Notes: a model not told the origin generated them from the letters alone. A stretch of DNA of 64,000 nt from UBA1351 sp965140555 (GCA_965140555.1 OZ223259.1:2790001-2854000); one strand, 5' to 3'; shown: positions 24,804 to 33,871, counted from the first letter of the stretch. Numbers and translations are program-made.

Positions 24804-26414
24804 ATGGACGTTTTTATTGGTGTTGTAGGAGGACTGGGACTCTTCCTTTTCGGAATGCAAACAATGGGTGCAGGCTTACAAAAATCAGCAGGAAAGCGAT
24901 TAGAACAGATTGTAGGCATGTTAACAAGAAACCGCTTTATGGGTGTACTTGTGGGGATGATGGTAACAGCAGTCATTCAAAGTTCGAGTGCAACAACAGT
25001 TATGGTTGTCGGTTTTGTGAATGCAGGTATTATGAATCTAACTCAAGCCGTTGGCGTTATCTTGGGAGCCAATGTGGGTACGACAGTAACCGGATTGATT
25101 GTCTCATTATCTGTGGATTCTTTAGCGCCGATAGCAGTCGGCATCGGTATGGTCTTGTGGATGACAGCTAAGAAAGATAAGCAAAAAAATATAGCAGAAA
25201 TATTGATTGGGTTAGGTATCCTCTTTATTGGGATGGAATTTTTGAAAGATGCATTAAAACCCTTACGGGAATTAGATGCATTTAACACCATGATTGTTAC
25301 ATTAGGACATAATCCGATTCTGGGTGTCTTAATCGGTTTGGGATTAACCTTTGTCGTACAATCATCCAGTGCTTCTATTGGTATGTTAATCGCACTAGCG
25401 TCACAAGGAGTGTTACCTCTTGCAACAGCACTTCCAATTTTATATGGCGATAATATCGGAACATGTACAACCGCATTATTATCCAGTATTGGCGCAAGTA
25501 AGAATGCAAAACGTGCAGCGATTATGCATATGGTGTTCAATTTAATCGGTACATTGCTATTTGTTATTGTACTGGCTAAACCGATTACCATGCTGGTAAC
25601 GTTATGGGAACCGGATAATGTAGCCCTTCAAATTGCGCTAGCTCACACTATTTTTAATATTAGTAACGTTGTTATTCAATTTCCTTTTGCCGGATTTATT
25701 ATCAAAGTCGCATTATGGATTGTTCCGGATAAAGGTGATGAGGGTAACACATCAGTGACACAATATATTGATGACCGTATACTCGAAACACCGAATATTG
25801 CATTACGGAATACAGTGTTAGAAACGATAGATATGGGAAAAAGAGCACGAACCAGTTTAGTCAGTGCCATGGACGGATTAATGAATGGTGATCTGAATAT
25901 GGTCAAGGGAACCTTTGAAATAGAAAAAGAGATTAATCGTCTGGAACGCGAGATTACGGCCTATTTGGTGAAACTATCCGGTCGAGAATTGATGGAAGAA
26001 AACCGCAAATACGTGGATGGCTTGTTCAATGCAGTTAATGATATAGAGCGTATCGGAGACCATGCAGATAATATTGCAGAGCTGGCAGTGGCATTGGATG
26101 ATTATAAACTAAAAATTCCGGAAGCTTCCATTCTATCCTTGCAAGAGATGTATGGAACGAGTCTCAAGACATTAGATTTAACACTAGAAGCAATGTCGGA
26201 TAGAAATCAAGACAAAATACAGGAAGTATTGGATTTGGAAAGTGAAATGGATGAGCTCAAACGTGCGACACGGCGGGAACACTTTGAGCGATTACATGCC
26301 AAGGAGTATGATTTGGAATTCGGTGTCTATTATTTGGAGATTGTCAATAATCTAGAGCGTATATCCGATTTGTCCAGTAACTTGGTTCGAATGGTTGCAG
26401 AAGTAACAGCGTAA
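24804..26414 (+). CDS. Na+/phosphate cotransporter with PhoU-like domain (NptA/YjbB family)
   Basis: 536 residues. The membrane half contains the duplicated PNaS signature: QSSSATTVMVVGFVNAGIM (about 52-70) and QSSSASIGMLIALASQG (about 188-204). The C-terminal 190 residues are a PhoU-like helical domain (ERIGDHADNIAELA, NNLERISDLSSNLVRM). The family moves phosphate with sodium; in bacteria both uptake and export are described. The four-repeat Pho box upstream argues for uptake during phosphate starvation. GAGGTGAAAA precedes ATG. The neighbouring phosphoesterase and PAP2 genes fit a phosphate theme, although a terminator separates them. Confidence 0.93.
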   Translation: MDVFIGVVGGLGLFLFGMQTMGAGLQKSAGKRLEQIVGMLTRNRFMGVLVGMMVTAVIQSSSATTVMVVGFVNAGIMNLTQAVGVILGANVGTTVTGLIVSLSVDSLAPIAVGIGMVLWMTAKKDKQKNIAEILIGLGILFIGMEFLKDALKPLRELDAFNTMIVTLGHNPILGVLIGLGLTFVVQSSSASIGMLIALASQGVLPLATALPILYGDNIGTCTTALLSSIGASKNAKRAAIMHMVFNLIGTLLFVIVLAKPITMLVTLWEPDNVALQIALAHTIFNISNVVIQFPFAGFIIKVALWIVPDKGDEGNTSVTQYIDDRILETPNIALRNTVLETIDMGKRARTSLVSAMDGLMNGDLNMVKGTFEIEKEINRLEREITAYLVKLSGRELMEENRKYVDGLFNAVNDIERIGDHADNIAELAVALDDYKLKIPEASILSLQEMYGTSLKTLDLTLEAMSDRNQDKIQEVLDLESEMDELKRATRREHFERLHAKEYDLEFGVYYLEIVNNLERISDLSSNLVRMVAEVTA

Positions 26415-26440
26415 GTCACTGTATAGAAGACAGTTTTATA

Positions 26441-26478
26441 AAAGAGAGGCCTGTAGATATTCACAGACTTCTCTTTTT
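26441..26478 (+). terminator. Terminator of the Na/Pi cotransporter gene
   Basis: AAAGAGAGGCCTGT pairs imperfectly with ACAGACTTCTCTTT, followed by TTTTT at 26474-26478. Confidence 0.65.
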
Positions 26479-26535
26479 GCTTTATAATAGAGAGTCATAC
26501 ATTCAATAGTAGCTTTAGAAAGACAGGAGATATAC

Positions 26536-27897
26536 ATGAAGCAATTATATATAAGCCTATGTGTCTTAATCATTATGATAAGTGGCTGTGGGATACAACA
26601 GACAAAGGATAAGCTTGGGACAATGCAAGCAGAAGACTATCTTATAAAGGAGACGAAGGAAACGCTCAAGCTTGCCATTACATCGGATATACATTATTTA
26701 TCTCCAAAATTGACAGACGGCGGACAAGCCTATGAGACCTTTATTCAAACAGGTGATGGCAAACAAATGGTGTATATGGATGCAATTTTGGATGCTTTTG
26801 CTTATGATCTTGCTCGCGATGAATCCGATGTCCTCATTGTTAGTGGCGATTTGACCATCAATGGAGAACAAAAGAGTCATGAAGATTTGGCAGAGATTTT
26901 TCGTAATATTGAGAAAGCAGGAACCCAAGTGCTTATTATTCCGGGTAACCATGATCTTTTAAATCCATATGCAAGAGGATTTGAGGGAGACCGTCAAGTG
27001 AAAGTGGACTCCGTGGATACAGCGCAGTTTGAAGACATCTATCGTTCCTTTGGATATGAAGAAGCCGTCAGTCAGGATAAAAATTCCTTAAGCTATGTAG
27101 TGCCGTTAAATGAGAAGGTTTGGATAATGATGTTAGATACCTGTATCTATGATAATAATATGAAGCAACACTATCCTGAAATTGACGGACAGTTAAGTGA
27201 TGAATCGTTGGATTGGATTAAAGCATGTTCACAAAAGGCAAGAAAAGCAGGGGCAAAAATCATTACAGTAACCCATCAAAATTTATTGAATCATAGCGAC
27301 TTAATCAACGAGGGATTTACACTGCGTAATAGTGATACAGTACGCAATGTCTTCAAAGAAGAGCATTTATTATTGAACTTAAGTGGGCATATCCATGTTC
27401 AAGATATTGCAACGGATTTTATGAAACCACTCATGAGTTATGATATAGCCTCCGGAGCCTTATCGGTGTACCCTCATCAATACGGGAAGATGACGATTAA
27501 TTCGACAACAGGCAAGCTCGTCTATGAGACCAAAGAAGTACCTGTAGAAGAATGGGCAAGAGACAAAGACGATAAGGATGAAAATCTACGTCATTTTGAT
27601 AGCTATAAAGCCTCATACTTTGGCCAATACGCCTATGATATGGCAATAGATGCCTATGGTGATAATCAAGATTTAACTCAGGATGCCGTTGAAACCGTTG
27701 CTATAATGATGGAACGTCTTAACTTGCGGTATTTTGCAGGACGCGAAGAGGAAAATGCGACAGATGAAGAAGTGATAAAGGGAATGAAACTCTTGGAAGC
27801 GTTTCCGAATAGTTTTATTAAACCTTATGCAAAAAGCATTAGGACAGATCCGGATATAGAAGATAATTATTTGGAACTAGATAGCGCGATGTGGTAG
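26536..27897 (+). CDS. Metallophosphoesterase lipoprotein (calcineurin-like)
   Basis: 453 residues. The lipoprotein signal has its lipobox cysteine at residue 18 (IMISGC), so it is anchored outside the membrane. All metal-binding motifs of the calcineurin superfamily occur in order: TSDIH (about residue 54), VSGDLT (about 100), PGNHD (about 136), VTHQN (about 254) and SGHIH (about 282). The enzyme would hydrolyse phosphomonoesters or diesters, or nucleotides, at the cell surface. AGGAG precedes ATG. Its position after the phosphate transporter suggests phosphate scavenging; no Pho box was seen for this gene itself. Exact substrate unknown. Confidence 0.88.
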   Translation: MKQLYISLCVLIIMISGCGIQQTKDKLGTMQAEDYLIKETKETLKLAITSDIHYLSPKLTDGGQAYETFIQTGDGKQMVYMDAILDAFAYDLARDESDVLIVSGDLTINGEQKSHEDLAEIFRNIEKAGTQVLIIPGNHDLLNPYARGFEGDRQVKVDSVDTAQFEDIYRSFGYEEAVSQDKNSLSYVVPLNEKVWIMMLDTCIYDNNMKQHYPEIDGQLSDESLDWIKACSQKARKAGAKIITVTHQNLLNHSDLINEGFTLRNSDTVRNVFKEEHLLLNLSGHIHVQDIATDFMKPLMSYDIASGALSVYPHQYGKMTINSTTGKLVYETKEVPVEEWARDKDDKDENLRHFDSYKASYFGQYAYDMAIDAYGDNQDLTQDAVETVAIMMERLNLRYFAGREEENATDEEVIKGMKLLEAFPNSFIKPYAKSIRTDPDIEDNYLELDSAMW

Positions 27898-27915
27898 ATT
27901 CAGAGTTATCTACCA

Positions 27916-27943
27916 TTGACAACAAGCGTATCAATGATAGAAT
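27916..27943 (+). promoter_or_regulatory. Promoter of the PAP2 gene
   Basis: TTGACA (27916-27921), 16 bases, TAGAAT (27938-27943). It probably serves PAP2 and the genes behind it. Confidence 0.5.
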
Positions 27944-27990
27944 AAGGAAGGTAACAAAAAGCGGATAGGATTAGATATTAGGTGGCTTAT

Positions 27991-28521
27991 ATGAACCCAA
28001 TTGTAACCATAGACTTGACGATTCTTCGTTTTATTCATACGTATTTAACCCATCCGATTCTAGATACAATCTTCTACTGGATAACAACCTTAGGTAATAG
28101 TGGTGCTATTTGGATAGGAATCGGACTTCTATGTCTTATTCAAAAGAAGCATCGACGAACAGGCGTTATGGTTCTAATAGCCCTAATAATAGGAGCGTTG
28201 AGTAGTGAATTGATTTTAAAACCTATTATTGCTAGGCAAAGACCCTTTGTGGCTTATACAGAATTTATCACCTTACTGAATTACACAAAAGGATTTTCTT
28301 TTCCCAGTGGACATACAACATCATCCTTTGCGGCGATGACGGTACTTTTCCGGCGTTTTGAAAAAGGGCAGTGGGGATTTTTGATGTTGGCTATCTTGAT
28401 TGCCTTTTCCAGAATGTATTTCTATGTCCATTACCCATCGGATGTCGTTGCAGGGATTGTGTTAGGAACGCTATCAGGTATTGGTGGCCTCTATATCGGT
28501 AAGAAAATATTCAAGGATTGA
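27991..28521 (+). CDS. PAP2 superfamily membrane phosphatase
   Basis: 176 residues, about five membrane helices. The three-part PAP2 signature is complete: KPIIARQRP (about 71-79), FPSGHTTSS (about 101-109) and SRMYFYVHYPSDV (about 137-149), with two catalytic histidines and the arginines that hold phosphate. Members dephosphorylate lipid phosphates such as undecaprenyl pyrophosphate or phosphatidic acid. A GTG nine bases upstream is in frame but lacks a ribosome-binding site; AGGTGG precedes ATG 27991. It is followed by a hairpin-element fragment and the rsmH-like gene. Confidence 0.9.
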   Translation: MNPIVTIDLTILRFIHTYLTHPILDTIFYWITTLGNSGAIWIGIGLLCLIQKKHRRTGVMVLIALIIGALSSELILKPIIARQRPFVAYTEFITLLNYTKGFSFPSGHTTSSFAAMTVLFRRFEKGQWGFLMLAILIAFSRMYFYVHYPSDVVAGIVLGTLSGIGGLYIGKKIFKD

Positions 28522-28525
28522 TACG

Positions 28526-28567
28526 TCAAAAGCAAGTTTCATTAAACTTGCATACACTGTATACGTC
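28526..28567 (+). repeat. Degenerate fragment of the MITE-like hairpin element (copy D)
   Basis: CGTCAAAAGCAAGTTTCA and the following TATACACTGTATA-type inner repeat match the left half of the element at 31389, but no right terminal repeat is present. It begins directly after the PAP2 stop codon and ends 34 bases before the rsmH-like start. Confidence 0.5.
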
Positions 28568-28601
28568 TATAAACAAGAATAATAGAATGAAGAGGAATTA
28601 T

Positions 28602-29660
28602 ATGGCTAACGAAGAAAAGAAACATAAGCGGCGGGTACGATACAGCGGAACCCACCCTAAAAAGTACAATGAAAAATACAAGGAATTGCAACCGGAAAAA
28701 TATGCGGATACGGTTGAAAAAGTTATCCAAAAAGGCAGTACCCCTGCCGGCATGCATATATCTATCTGTGTTAATGAGATATTGGAATTTCTAGACATTC
28801 AGCCGGGACAAAAAGGGTTGGATGCCACCTTAGGCTATGGTGGGCATTCCTCTAAAATGTTAGAGGCTTTAAAGGGTCAAGGGCATTTATACGGATTAGA
28901 TGTGGACCCTATTGAAATTGAAAAGACAAGAAAACGTCTTGCAGATAAGGGATTCGGCCCGGAGATTTTGACCATTCGACAGCTGAATTTCGCTCATATT
29001 GATCAACTGGCAGAGGAAGTCGGTCCCTTTGATTTTGTCCTCGCAGACCTAGGGGTATCATCCATGCAAATTGATAATCCTGAACGAGGCTTTTCCTATA
29101 AGACAGAAGGTCCTCTGGATTTAAGGTTGAATCCTCAAAAAGGTATCTCTGCAGCCGAGCGGTTAGAACAGATTGAAGAAGAGGAATTACGAGGGATGTT
29201 GATGGAAAATGCTGATGAACCCTATGCAAGTGAGATTGCAAAAGCGATTATCAGTGTTCAAAACCAAGGTCGTAAGATTCAGACAACATCAGATTTAAGA
29301 ACGATTATCGAGAATACACTTGAAAAATTGTCCGGTAAGATAACGAAGCAAGATATCAAAAAGTCGTGTCAACGCAGTTTTCAAGCATTACGTATTGACG
29401 TTAATAGTGAGTATGAAGTATTATATGACTTCTTAAGTAAACTACCGCATGTCATGGCTCCCGGCGGAAGAATCGCTATATTGACCTTTCATTCCGGTGA
29501 GGATCGGTTGGTTAAAAAGTCATTCAAACGTCTTATGCGCGAAGGCGTCTATTCGGATATAGCCAAAGAAGTTATACGCCCTTCGGCACAGGAATGTCAC
29601 AACAATAGTCGAGCAAAATCCACAAAAATGCGGTGGGCGATTATGGCAAATAACGCTTGA
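28602..29660 (+). CDS. rsmH: RsmH-type 16S rRNA (cytosine1402-N4)-methyltransferase, variant form
   Basis: 352 residues. The S-adenosylmethionine-binding motifs are present: GLDATLGYGGHSSKML (about 72-87), LYGLDVDP, FVLADLGVSSMQID and the PERGFSYKTEGPLDLRLNP signature (about 165-183), with a C-terminal ILTFHSGEDRLVKKSFK motif close to the RsmH/MraW ending. Compared with standard RsmH (about 310 residues) it has roughly 45 extra N-terminal residues, basic and containing KRRVRYSGTHPKKYNEKYKELQPEKYAD. It is not in a division-gene (dcw) cluster, so it is probably a second copy with a related target. The upstream ATG at 28518 overlaps PAP2 and lacks a ribosome-binding site; GAGGAA precedes 28602. 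Confidence 0.85.
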   Translation: MANEEKKHKRRVRYSGTHPKKYNEKYKELQPEKYADTVEKVIQKGSTPAGMHISICVNEILEFLDIQPGQKGLDATLGYGGHSSKMLEALKGQGHLYGLDVDPIEIEKTRKRLADKGFGPEILTIRQLNFAHIDQLAEEVGPFDFVLADLGVSSMQIDNPERGFSYKTEGPLDLRLNPQKGISAAERLEQIEEEELRGMLMENADEPYASEIAKAIISVQNQGRKIQTTSDLRTIIENTLEKLSGKITKQDIKKSCQRSFQALRIDVNSEYEVLYDFLSKLPHVMAPGGRIAILTFHSGEDRLVKKSFKRLMREGVYSDIAKEVIRPSAQECHNNSRAKSTKMRWAIMANNA

Positions 29661-29697
29661 GAATTTCAATAGATATAAGAATAGGATTGGAAAAAAT

Positions 29698-30828
29698 ATG
29701 ACGGACTTTTCGCAATTTCCTTTGGATAGTCGCATTATTGAGGCTGTTGAAAAAGAAGGATATGATAAAGCAACACCGATACAAAAAGAAGGAATACCTG
29801 CAATTGTTAGCGGCAACGATTTTTTTGGACGTGCTCAGACAGGTAGTGGTAAAACGGCAACCTTTGCCTTACCCATATTAGAACATTGCCTAAAGGATAT
29901 GGATACGCAGGATACGGTGCAGTATAATCGAGTCAAGGCTTTAGTACTGGCACCTACTCGAGAATTGGCCATACAGATAGAAGAACGTTTTCGTATCTAT
30001 GGGCAATTGGTTCCTGTATCTTCAGGAGTGATTTATGGAGGGGTTACGCCCAAGCGGCATATAAAAGTGTTAAAACGCGAACCGAGTATTATCGTGGCGA
30101 CACCCGGACGTTTATTGGAATTAATACGTGATGGTTATCTGGATACGTCATCGATAGATATATTGGTACTTGATGAGGCAGATCGCATGTTGGAATTAGG
30201 AATGCTTGAAGATGTCAAAGAAATCATCAAGGCACTGCCACAAAAACGTCAGAATCTAATGTTCTCAGCGACGTTGCCCAAGGAAATACAAGGATTGGTT
30301 TCAAAGATGCTTAATAATCCGATTCATGTGGATATTAAGGATGACAAGAAGAATACGCCTAAAATCGAACAACGTGTCCTATTTATGGAAGAAACCCATA
30401 AGGCGGAGGCACTACTGGACCTATTACACTATAACGACTATCAATCCGTTATTGTGTTTGTTCGAACAAAACGGAAGGCAGACAAATTAGCAAAACAGTT
30501 GAATGTTAATCACATTCGAACAAAAGCATTCCATGGCGATGTGAATCAATCCCAAAGGATGGCTGTATTAGAATTATTTAAGCAAAAAGAAGTACGTGTT
30601 CTCATTGCAACAGATGTTGCGGCAAGGGGAATTGATATTGATCAACTCGAAGTAGTGATTAACTTTAATATCCCGAGTGTCCCGGAAACCTATATTCATC
30701 GTATAGGTCGAACGGGTAGAGCCGGAAAGAAAGGCTTGGCTATTTCTTATTGCAGCAAACAAGAAGAAGGCTTTCTAAAGGCTATTGAGCAACTTCAAAA
30801 TAAAAAAATAAAACGATATGATCGATAA
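29698..30828 (+). CDS. DEAD-box RNA helicase
   Basis: 376 residues, a minimal DEAD-box helicase with no C-terminal extension. Motifs in order: Q motif ATPIQKEGIP, I AQTGSGKT (about residue 44), Ia APTRELA, Ib TPGR, II DEAD (about 159), III SAT, IV VIVFVRTKRKAD, V ATDVAARGID and VI HRIGRTGRAG. It unwinds short RNA duplexes using ATP, typically in ribosome assembly or cold adaptation. The gene lies between an rRNA methyltransferase and a HIT protein on one strand, suggesting an RNA-linked operon. Only a weak ribosome-binding site (GGAAAAAAT) precedes ATG. Confidence 0.93.
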   Translation: MTDFSQFPLDSRIIEAVEKEGYDKATPIQKEGIPAIVSGNDFFGRAQTGSGKTATFALPILEHCLKDMDTQDTVQYNRVKALVLAPTRELAIQIEERFRIYGQLVPVSSGVIYGGVTPKRHIKVLKREPSIIVATPGRLLELIRDGYLDTSSIDILVLDEADRMLELGMLEDVKEIIKALPQKRQNLMFSATLPKEIQGLVSKMLNNPIHVDIKDDKKNTPKIEQRVLFMEETHKAEALLDLLHYNDYQSVIVFVRTKRKADKLAKQLNVNHIRTKAFHGDVNQSQRMAVLELFKQKEVRVLIATDVAARGIDIDQLEVVINFNIPSVPETYIHRIGRTGRAGKKGLAISYCSKQEEGFLKAIEQLQNKKIKRYDR

Positions 30829-30838
30829 GGAGATTACA

Positions 30839-31258
30839 ATGAAAGACAATCAATGTGCATACTGTGTAGAAGGTGACCTGTTAGATAAGTTCGGAATTAA
30901 AATTTGCGAACTAGAAAGTTCGTTAGTTATTCTGTTCAAGGAACAAAGTCATAAAGGACGTGTCATCGTTGCGCATAAAAAACATGTTAGTGAGATTATA
31001 GATTTGACAGATGCCGAACGAAACCTGTTTATGGCTGAAGTAAATCAAGTGGCTAAGGCAATTCATAAAGCATTTAATCCGGTTAAGGTTAACTATGGTG
31101 CTTATGGAGATAACGGTAAACATTTGCATTTTCATTTAGTACCGAAGTATGAAGATGAATTTGAATGGTGTACAACATTTGCTATGAATCCGGACCGTGT
31201 CTATTTGACAGATGCCGAATATGAAACGCTAATCGAAGCGATAAAAGCAAATTTATAA
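30839..31258 (+). CDS. HIT family hydrolase
   Basis: 139 residues. The histidine triad His95-x-His97-x-His99 (HLHFHLVP) is intact. An N-terminal CAYC pair (residues 6-9) resembles the zinc-binding start of some HIT proteins. The family cleaves nucleotide phosphoramidates or dinucleoside polyphosphates. AAGGAG (30827-30832) before ATG 30839 overlaps the end of the helicase gene, so the two are cotranscribed; an earlier ATG inside the helicase is rejected. A strong terminator follows. Confidence 0.9.
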   Translation: MKDNQCAYCVEGDLLDKFGIKICELESSLVILFKEQSHKGRVIVAHKKHVSEIIDLTDAERNLFMAEVNQVAKAIHKAFNPVKVNYGAYGDNGKHLHFHLVPKYEDEFEWCTTFAMNPDRVYLTDAEYETLIEAIKANL

Positions 31259-31283
31259 AAAAATATAGGTGGAAAAATGATTG

Positions 31284-31327
31284 AACAAGGGATATTGTTA
31301 ACAAGATTAACAATATCCCTTGTTTTT
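31284..31327 (+). terminator. Terminator after the HIT gene
   Basis: AACAAGGGATATTGTTAA (31284-31301), five-base loop, perfectly inverted arm (31307-31324), then TTT. It closes the PAP2-rsmH-helicase-HIT run. Confidence 0.85.
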
Positions 31328-31388
31328 ATATATGTATATATAAGGAAACTTTTCGGAATCTATGGGAGTTGTTTAATAAAGAAATAGG

Positions 31389-31512
31389 ATGATTAGGGCG
31401 TCAAAAGCAAGTTTTCACTAAATTCATATACAATATATAGATTATGTAGAAGCATTCGTAACACTATATTGTATATGAAAGTTCAACTATATGCTTTTGA
31501 CACTCTAATCAT
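31389..31512 (+). repeat. MITE-like hairpin element, copy B (most complete)
   Basis: A 124-base noncoding element. Terminal inverted repeats of 21 bases (31389-31409 and 31492-31512) start ATGATTAGGGCGTCAAAAGC and differ at two positions. Nested inside is a perfect 15-base inverted repeat, TTCATATACAATATA (31423-31437) and TATATTGTATATGAA (31467-31481 or nearby). No open frame. It fills most of the 374-base gap between the HIT gene and ahpC and ends 44 bases before the ahpC -35. Confidence 0.8.
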
Positions 31513-31555
31513 AGGATGAAAAATAGAAAACAAACAAAAAGATATAGATTACTAC

Positions 31556-31583
31556 TTGACAATGATTCTCCGATGCGTATAAT
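31556..31583 (+). promoter_or_regulatory. ahpCF promoter with PerR/Fur-like box
   Basis: TTGACA (31556-31561), 16 bases, TATAAT (31578-31583). Overlapping the -35 and spacer, TGACAATGATTCTCC (31557-31571) fits the 7-1-7 box TGATAATNATTATCA at all but three positions. PerR represses ahpCF through such a box in many Firmicutes; Fur cannot be excluded. Confidence 0.65.
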
Positions 31584-31632
31584 AGTATGTAGTGAAACTG
31601 TTAATACAAAAAAAGTTTATGGAGGTATTCGT

Positions 31633-32196
31633 ATGTCATTAGTAGGAAAACAAGTATTACCATTTAAGGCACAAGCATTCAAACAAGGTGAATTTGTAGA
31701 GGTAACGGATGAGAATTTGAAAGGTCAATGGAGCGTTGTATGCTTCTACCCGGCAGATTTTACCTTTGTATGCCCAACAGAGTTGGAAGACTTACAAGAT
31801 AATTATCCTGAATTACAAAAATTAGGTGTCGAAGTTTATTCTGTTTCAACAGATTCTCATTTCGTACACAAAGCTTGGCATGATACATCGGAAGCCATCA
31901 AGAAAATCGAGTATACAATGATTGGAGATCCATCTCATGAAATCTCCAAAAATTTTGATGTATTAATTGAAGCAGACGGTATGGCGGATCGTGGTACATT
32001 TATTATTGATCCTGACGGTATTGTTCAATCTGTAGAAATCAACGCCGGTAATATCGGTCGTGATGCATCTATTCTCGTATCCAAAATCAAGGCAGCTCAG
32101 TATGTTCGTAAGCATCCTGATGAAGTTTGCCCTGCAAAATGGAAAGAAGGTTCAAAAACATTGCAACCAGGTTTGGATTTAGTAGGCAAGATTTAG
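31633..32196 (+). CDS. ahpC: Alkyl hydroperoxide reductase subunit C (typical 2-Cys peroxiredoxin)
   Basis: 187 residues, exactly the usual AhpC length. The peroxidatic cysteine is Cys47 in FTFVCPTE and the resolving cysteine is Cys166 in EVCPAKW. It reduces hydrogen peroxide and organic hydroperoxides and is recycled by AhpF, encoded nine bases downstream. GGAGG seven bases before ATG 31633 fixes the start; a longer frame from 31516 would contain the promoter and is rejected. Expression is probably peroxide-inducible through the box in its promoter. Confidence 0.97.
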   Translation: MSLVGKQVLPFKAQAFKQGEFVEVTDENLKGQWSVVCFYPADFTFVCPTELEDLQDNYPELQKLGVEVYSVSTDSHFVHKAWHDTSEAIKKIEYTMIGDPSHEISKNFDVLIEADGMADRGTFIIDPDGIVQSVEINAGNIGRDASILVSKIKAAQYVRKHPDEVCPAKWKEGSKTLQPGLDLVGKI

Positions 32197-32205
32197 GAGA
32201 CGATT

Positions 32206-33777
32206 ATGGCTTTAAATCAAGAGATTAAACAACAATTGGAACAATATATGGCCTTGTTGGAAGGCCCTGTAGTGATTAAAATCAATGCAGCTGACGATGA
32301 AACATCTCTTGAAATGAAGGAATTGGTGGAGGAAGTAGCTTCTATGTCGGATTATATCCGACTAGAGGCTGCCGATTTACCACGTACACCAAGTTTTAGT
32401 GTGAATCGCCCGGATGAAGAGACGGGCATTATTTTTGCCGGTGTACCTTTAGGTCATGAGTTTTCATCCTTAGTACTAGCCCTCGTTCAAGTTAGCGGAC
32501 GAGCTCCTAAGGAAGATGAAGCTGTTTTGGCTCAAGCAAGAGCACTCAAGGGAACCTATAACTTTGAAACCTATGTGAGTCTATCGTGTCATAATTGTCC
32601 GGATGTCGTACAGGCCTTGAACTTATTAAGCCTTGTTAATCCGAATGTGACACATACGATGATTGAGGGTGGAGCATTCAAAGAAGAAGTTGAAGCGAAG
32701 GATATTTTAGCTGTTCCGGCTATTTATTTGAATGGCGAATTTTTTGAAGGCGGACGTCAAACCTTATCTAGCATTTTAAATAAATTAAAGACAGTTGATG
32801 GGTCACAAGAAACAGAAGAGGATAAAGATATTTCCGGTGATATACAGGAAAGGGATCCCTATGATGTATTAGTCATCGGTGGTGGTCCGGCAGGTGCTAG
32901 TGCGGCTATTTATGCAGCGAGAAAAGGTATTCGTACCGGAATTGTTGCAGAACGCTTTGGCGGACAAGTGATGGATACCATGGACATTGAGAATTTTATC
33001 AGTGTGAAGAAGACACAGGGGCCATCCTTATCAGCATCTTTAGAAGAGCATGTACTTGACTATGATGTCGATGTGGTTAAGAACCTTCAAGCAACGGGAT
33101 TGACGCCCTCGGATATGGTGGAAGTTGAACTGAATAATGGTGCGATTTTGAAAAGTCGTTCAGTTATTTTAGCAACAGGTGCTAAATGGCGTCATATCAA
33201 CGTACCCGGCGAAGCTGAGTTTGCCAATAAAGGTGTTGCCTATTGTCCGCACTGTGACGGCCCGATGTTTGAAGGTAAAGATGTGGCTGTTATAGGTGGA
33301 GGAAACTCCGGTATAGAGGCGGCCATAGATTTAGCGGGAATAACAAAGCATGTGACTGTGCTTGAGTTTTTACCTGAATTAAAAGCAGATTCCGTCTTAC
33401 AAGATAAGCTATTTTCTTTGGATAATGTGACGGTACACACGAATGTAGCGACAAAAGAAATTACCGGTACATCAAAGGTCGATGGTTTAACCTACACAGA
33501 TAGAGAATCGGGAGAAGAACATCATGTTGATTTATCCGGTGTCTTTGTTCAAATTGGGCTAGTTCCTAATACCGCATGGCTAGAAGATACTGTGGATAAA
33601 AACCGATTTGGTGAGATTACAGTGGATAAATATGGTGCCACAAGTATGGAAGGTGTTTTTGCAGCAGGGGATTGTACAGACAGTGCCTTTAAGCAAATTA
33701 TCATCTCTATGGGTTCCGGGGCAACAGCAGCATTAGGAGCTTTTGACTATTTGATTCGCTCTTCAGTAAAGGCATAA
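32206..33777 (+). CDS. ahpF: Alkyl hydroperoxide reductase subunit F
   Basis: 523 residues in the AhpF layout: an N-terminal double glutaredoxin-like domain with CHNC (Cys128/Cys131), an FAD motif GGGPAGASAAIYAARKG (about 225-241), the reductase disulfide CPHC (Cys347/Cys350) and an NADH motif GGGNSGIEAAIDLAG (about 365-379). It passes electrons from NADH through FAD and two disulfides to AhpC. It sits nine bases after ahpC with its own GGAG. A perfect 34-base palindromic terminator follows. Confidence 0.97.
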   Translation: MALNQEIKQQLEQYMALLEGPVVIKINAADDETSLEMKELVEEVASMSDYIRLEAADLPRTPSFSVNRPDEETGIIFAGVPLGHEFSSLVLALVQVSGRAPKEDEAVLAQARALKGTYNFETYVSLSCHNCPDVVQALNLLSLVNPNVTHTMIEGGAFKEEVEAKDILAVPAIYLNGEFFEGGRQTLSSILNKLKTVDGSQETEEDKDISGDIQERDPYDVLVIGGGPAGASAAIYAARKGIRTGIVAERFGGQVMDTMDIENFISVKKTQGPSLSASLEEHVLDYDVDVVKNLQATGLTPSDMVEVELNNGAILKSRSVILATGAKWRHINVPGEAEFANKGVAYCPHCDGPMFEGKDVAVIGGGNSGIEAAIDLAGITKHVTVLEFLPELKADSVLQDKLFSLDNVTVHTNVATKEITGTSKVDGLTYTDRESGEEHHVDLSGVFVQIGLVPNTAWLEDTVDKNRFGEITVDKYGATSMEGVFAAGDCTDSAFKQIIISMGSGATAALGAFDYLIRSSVKA

Positions 33778-33794
33778 CGCAGTATATAAAATGA

Positions 33795-33839
33795 TAAAAA
33801 GTCTTAATCAATAGATATCTATTGATTAAGACTTTTTTT
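33795..33839. terminator. Bidirectional terminator after ahpF
   Basis: A perfect palindrome without loop (33800-33816 and 33817-33833, arm AGTCTTAATCAATAGAT), flanked by AAAAA and TTTTTTT. It serves ahpF and the convergent permease pair. Confidence 0.9.
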
Positions 33840-33871
33840 ATTGACAGCTATCTCGATAAGATAGCGAATCA

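Noticed and set aside
24797..25171. A 124-codon plus-strand frame overlapping the start of the Na/Pi cotransporter
   Set aside because: Out of frame with the conserved protein, Cys/Arg/Ser-rich composition typical of shadow frames.
25043..25591. A 182-codon frame antisense to the Na/Pi cotransporter
   Set aside because: Shadow of a membrane protein gene; the sense frame has clear family motifs.
31516..31632. N-terminal extension of AhpC
   Set aside because: It contains the promoter and PerR-like box; the family begins at MSLVGK.
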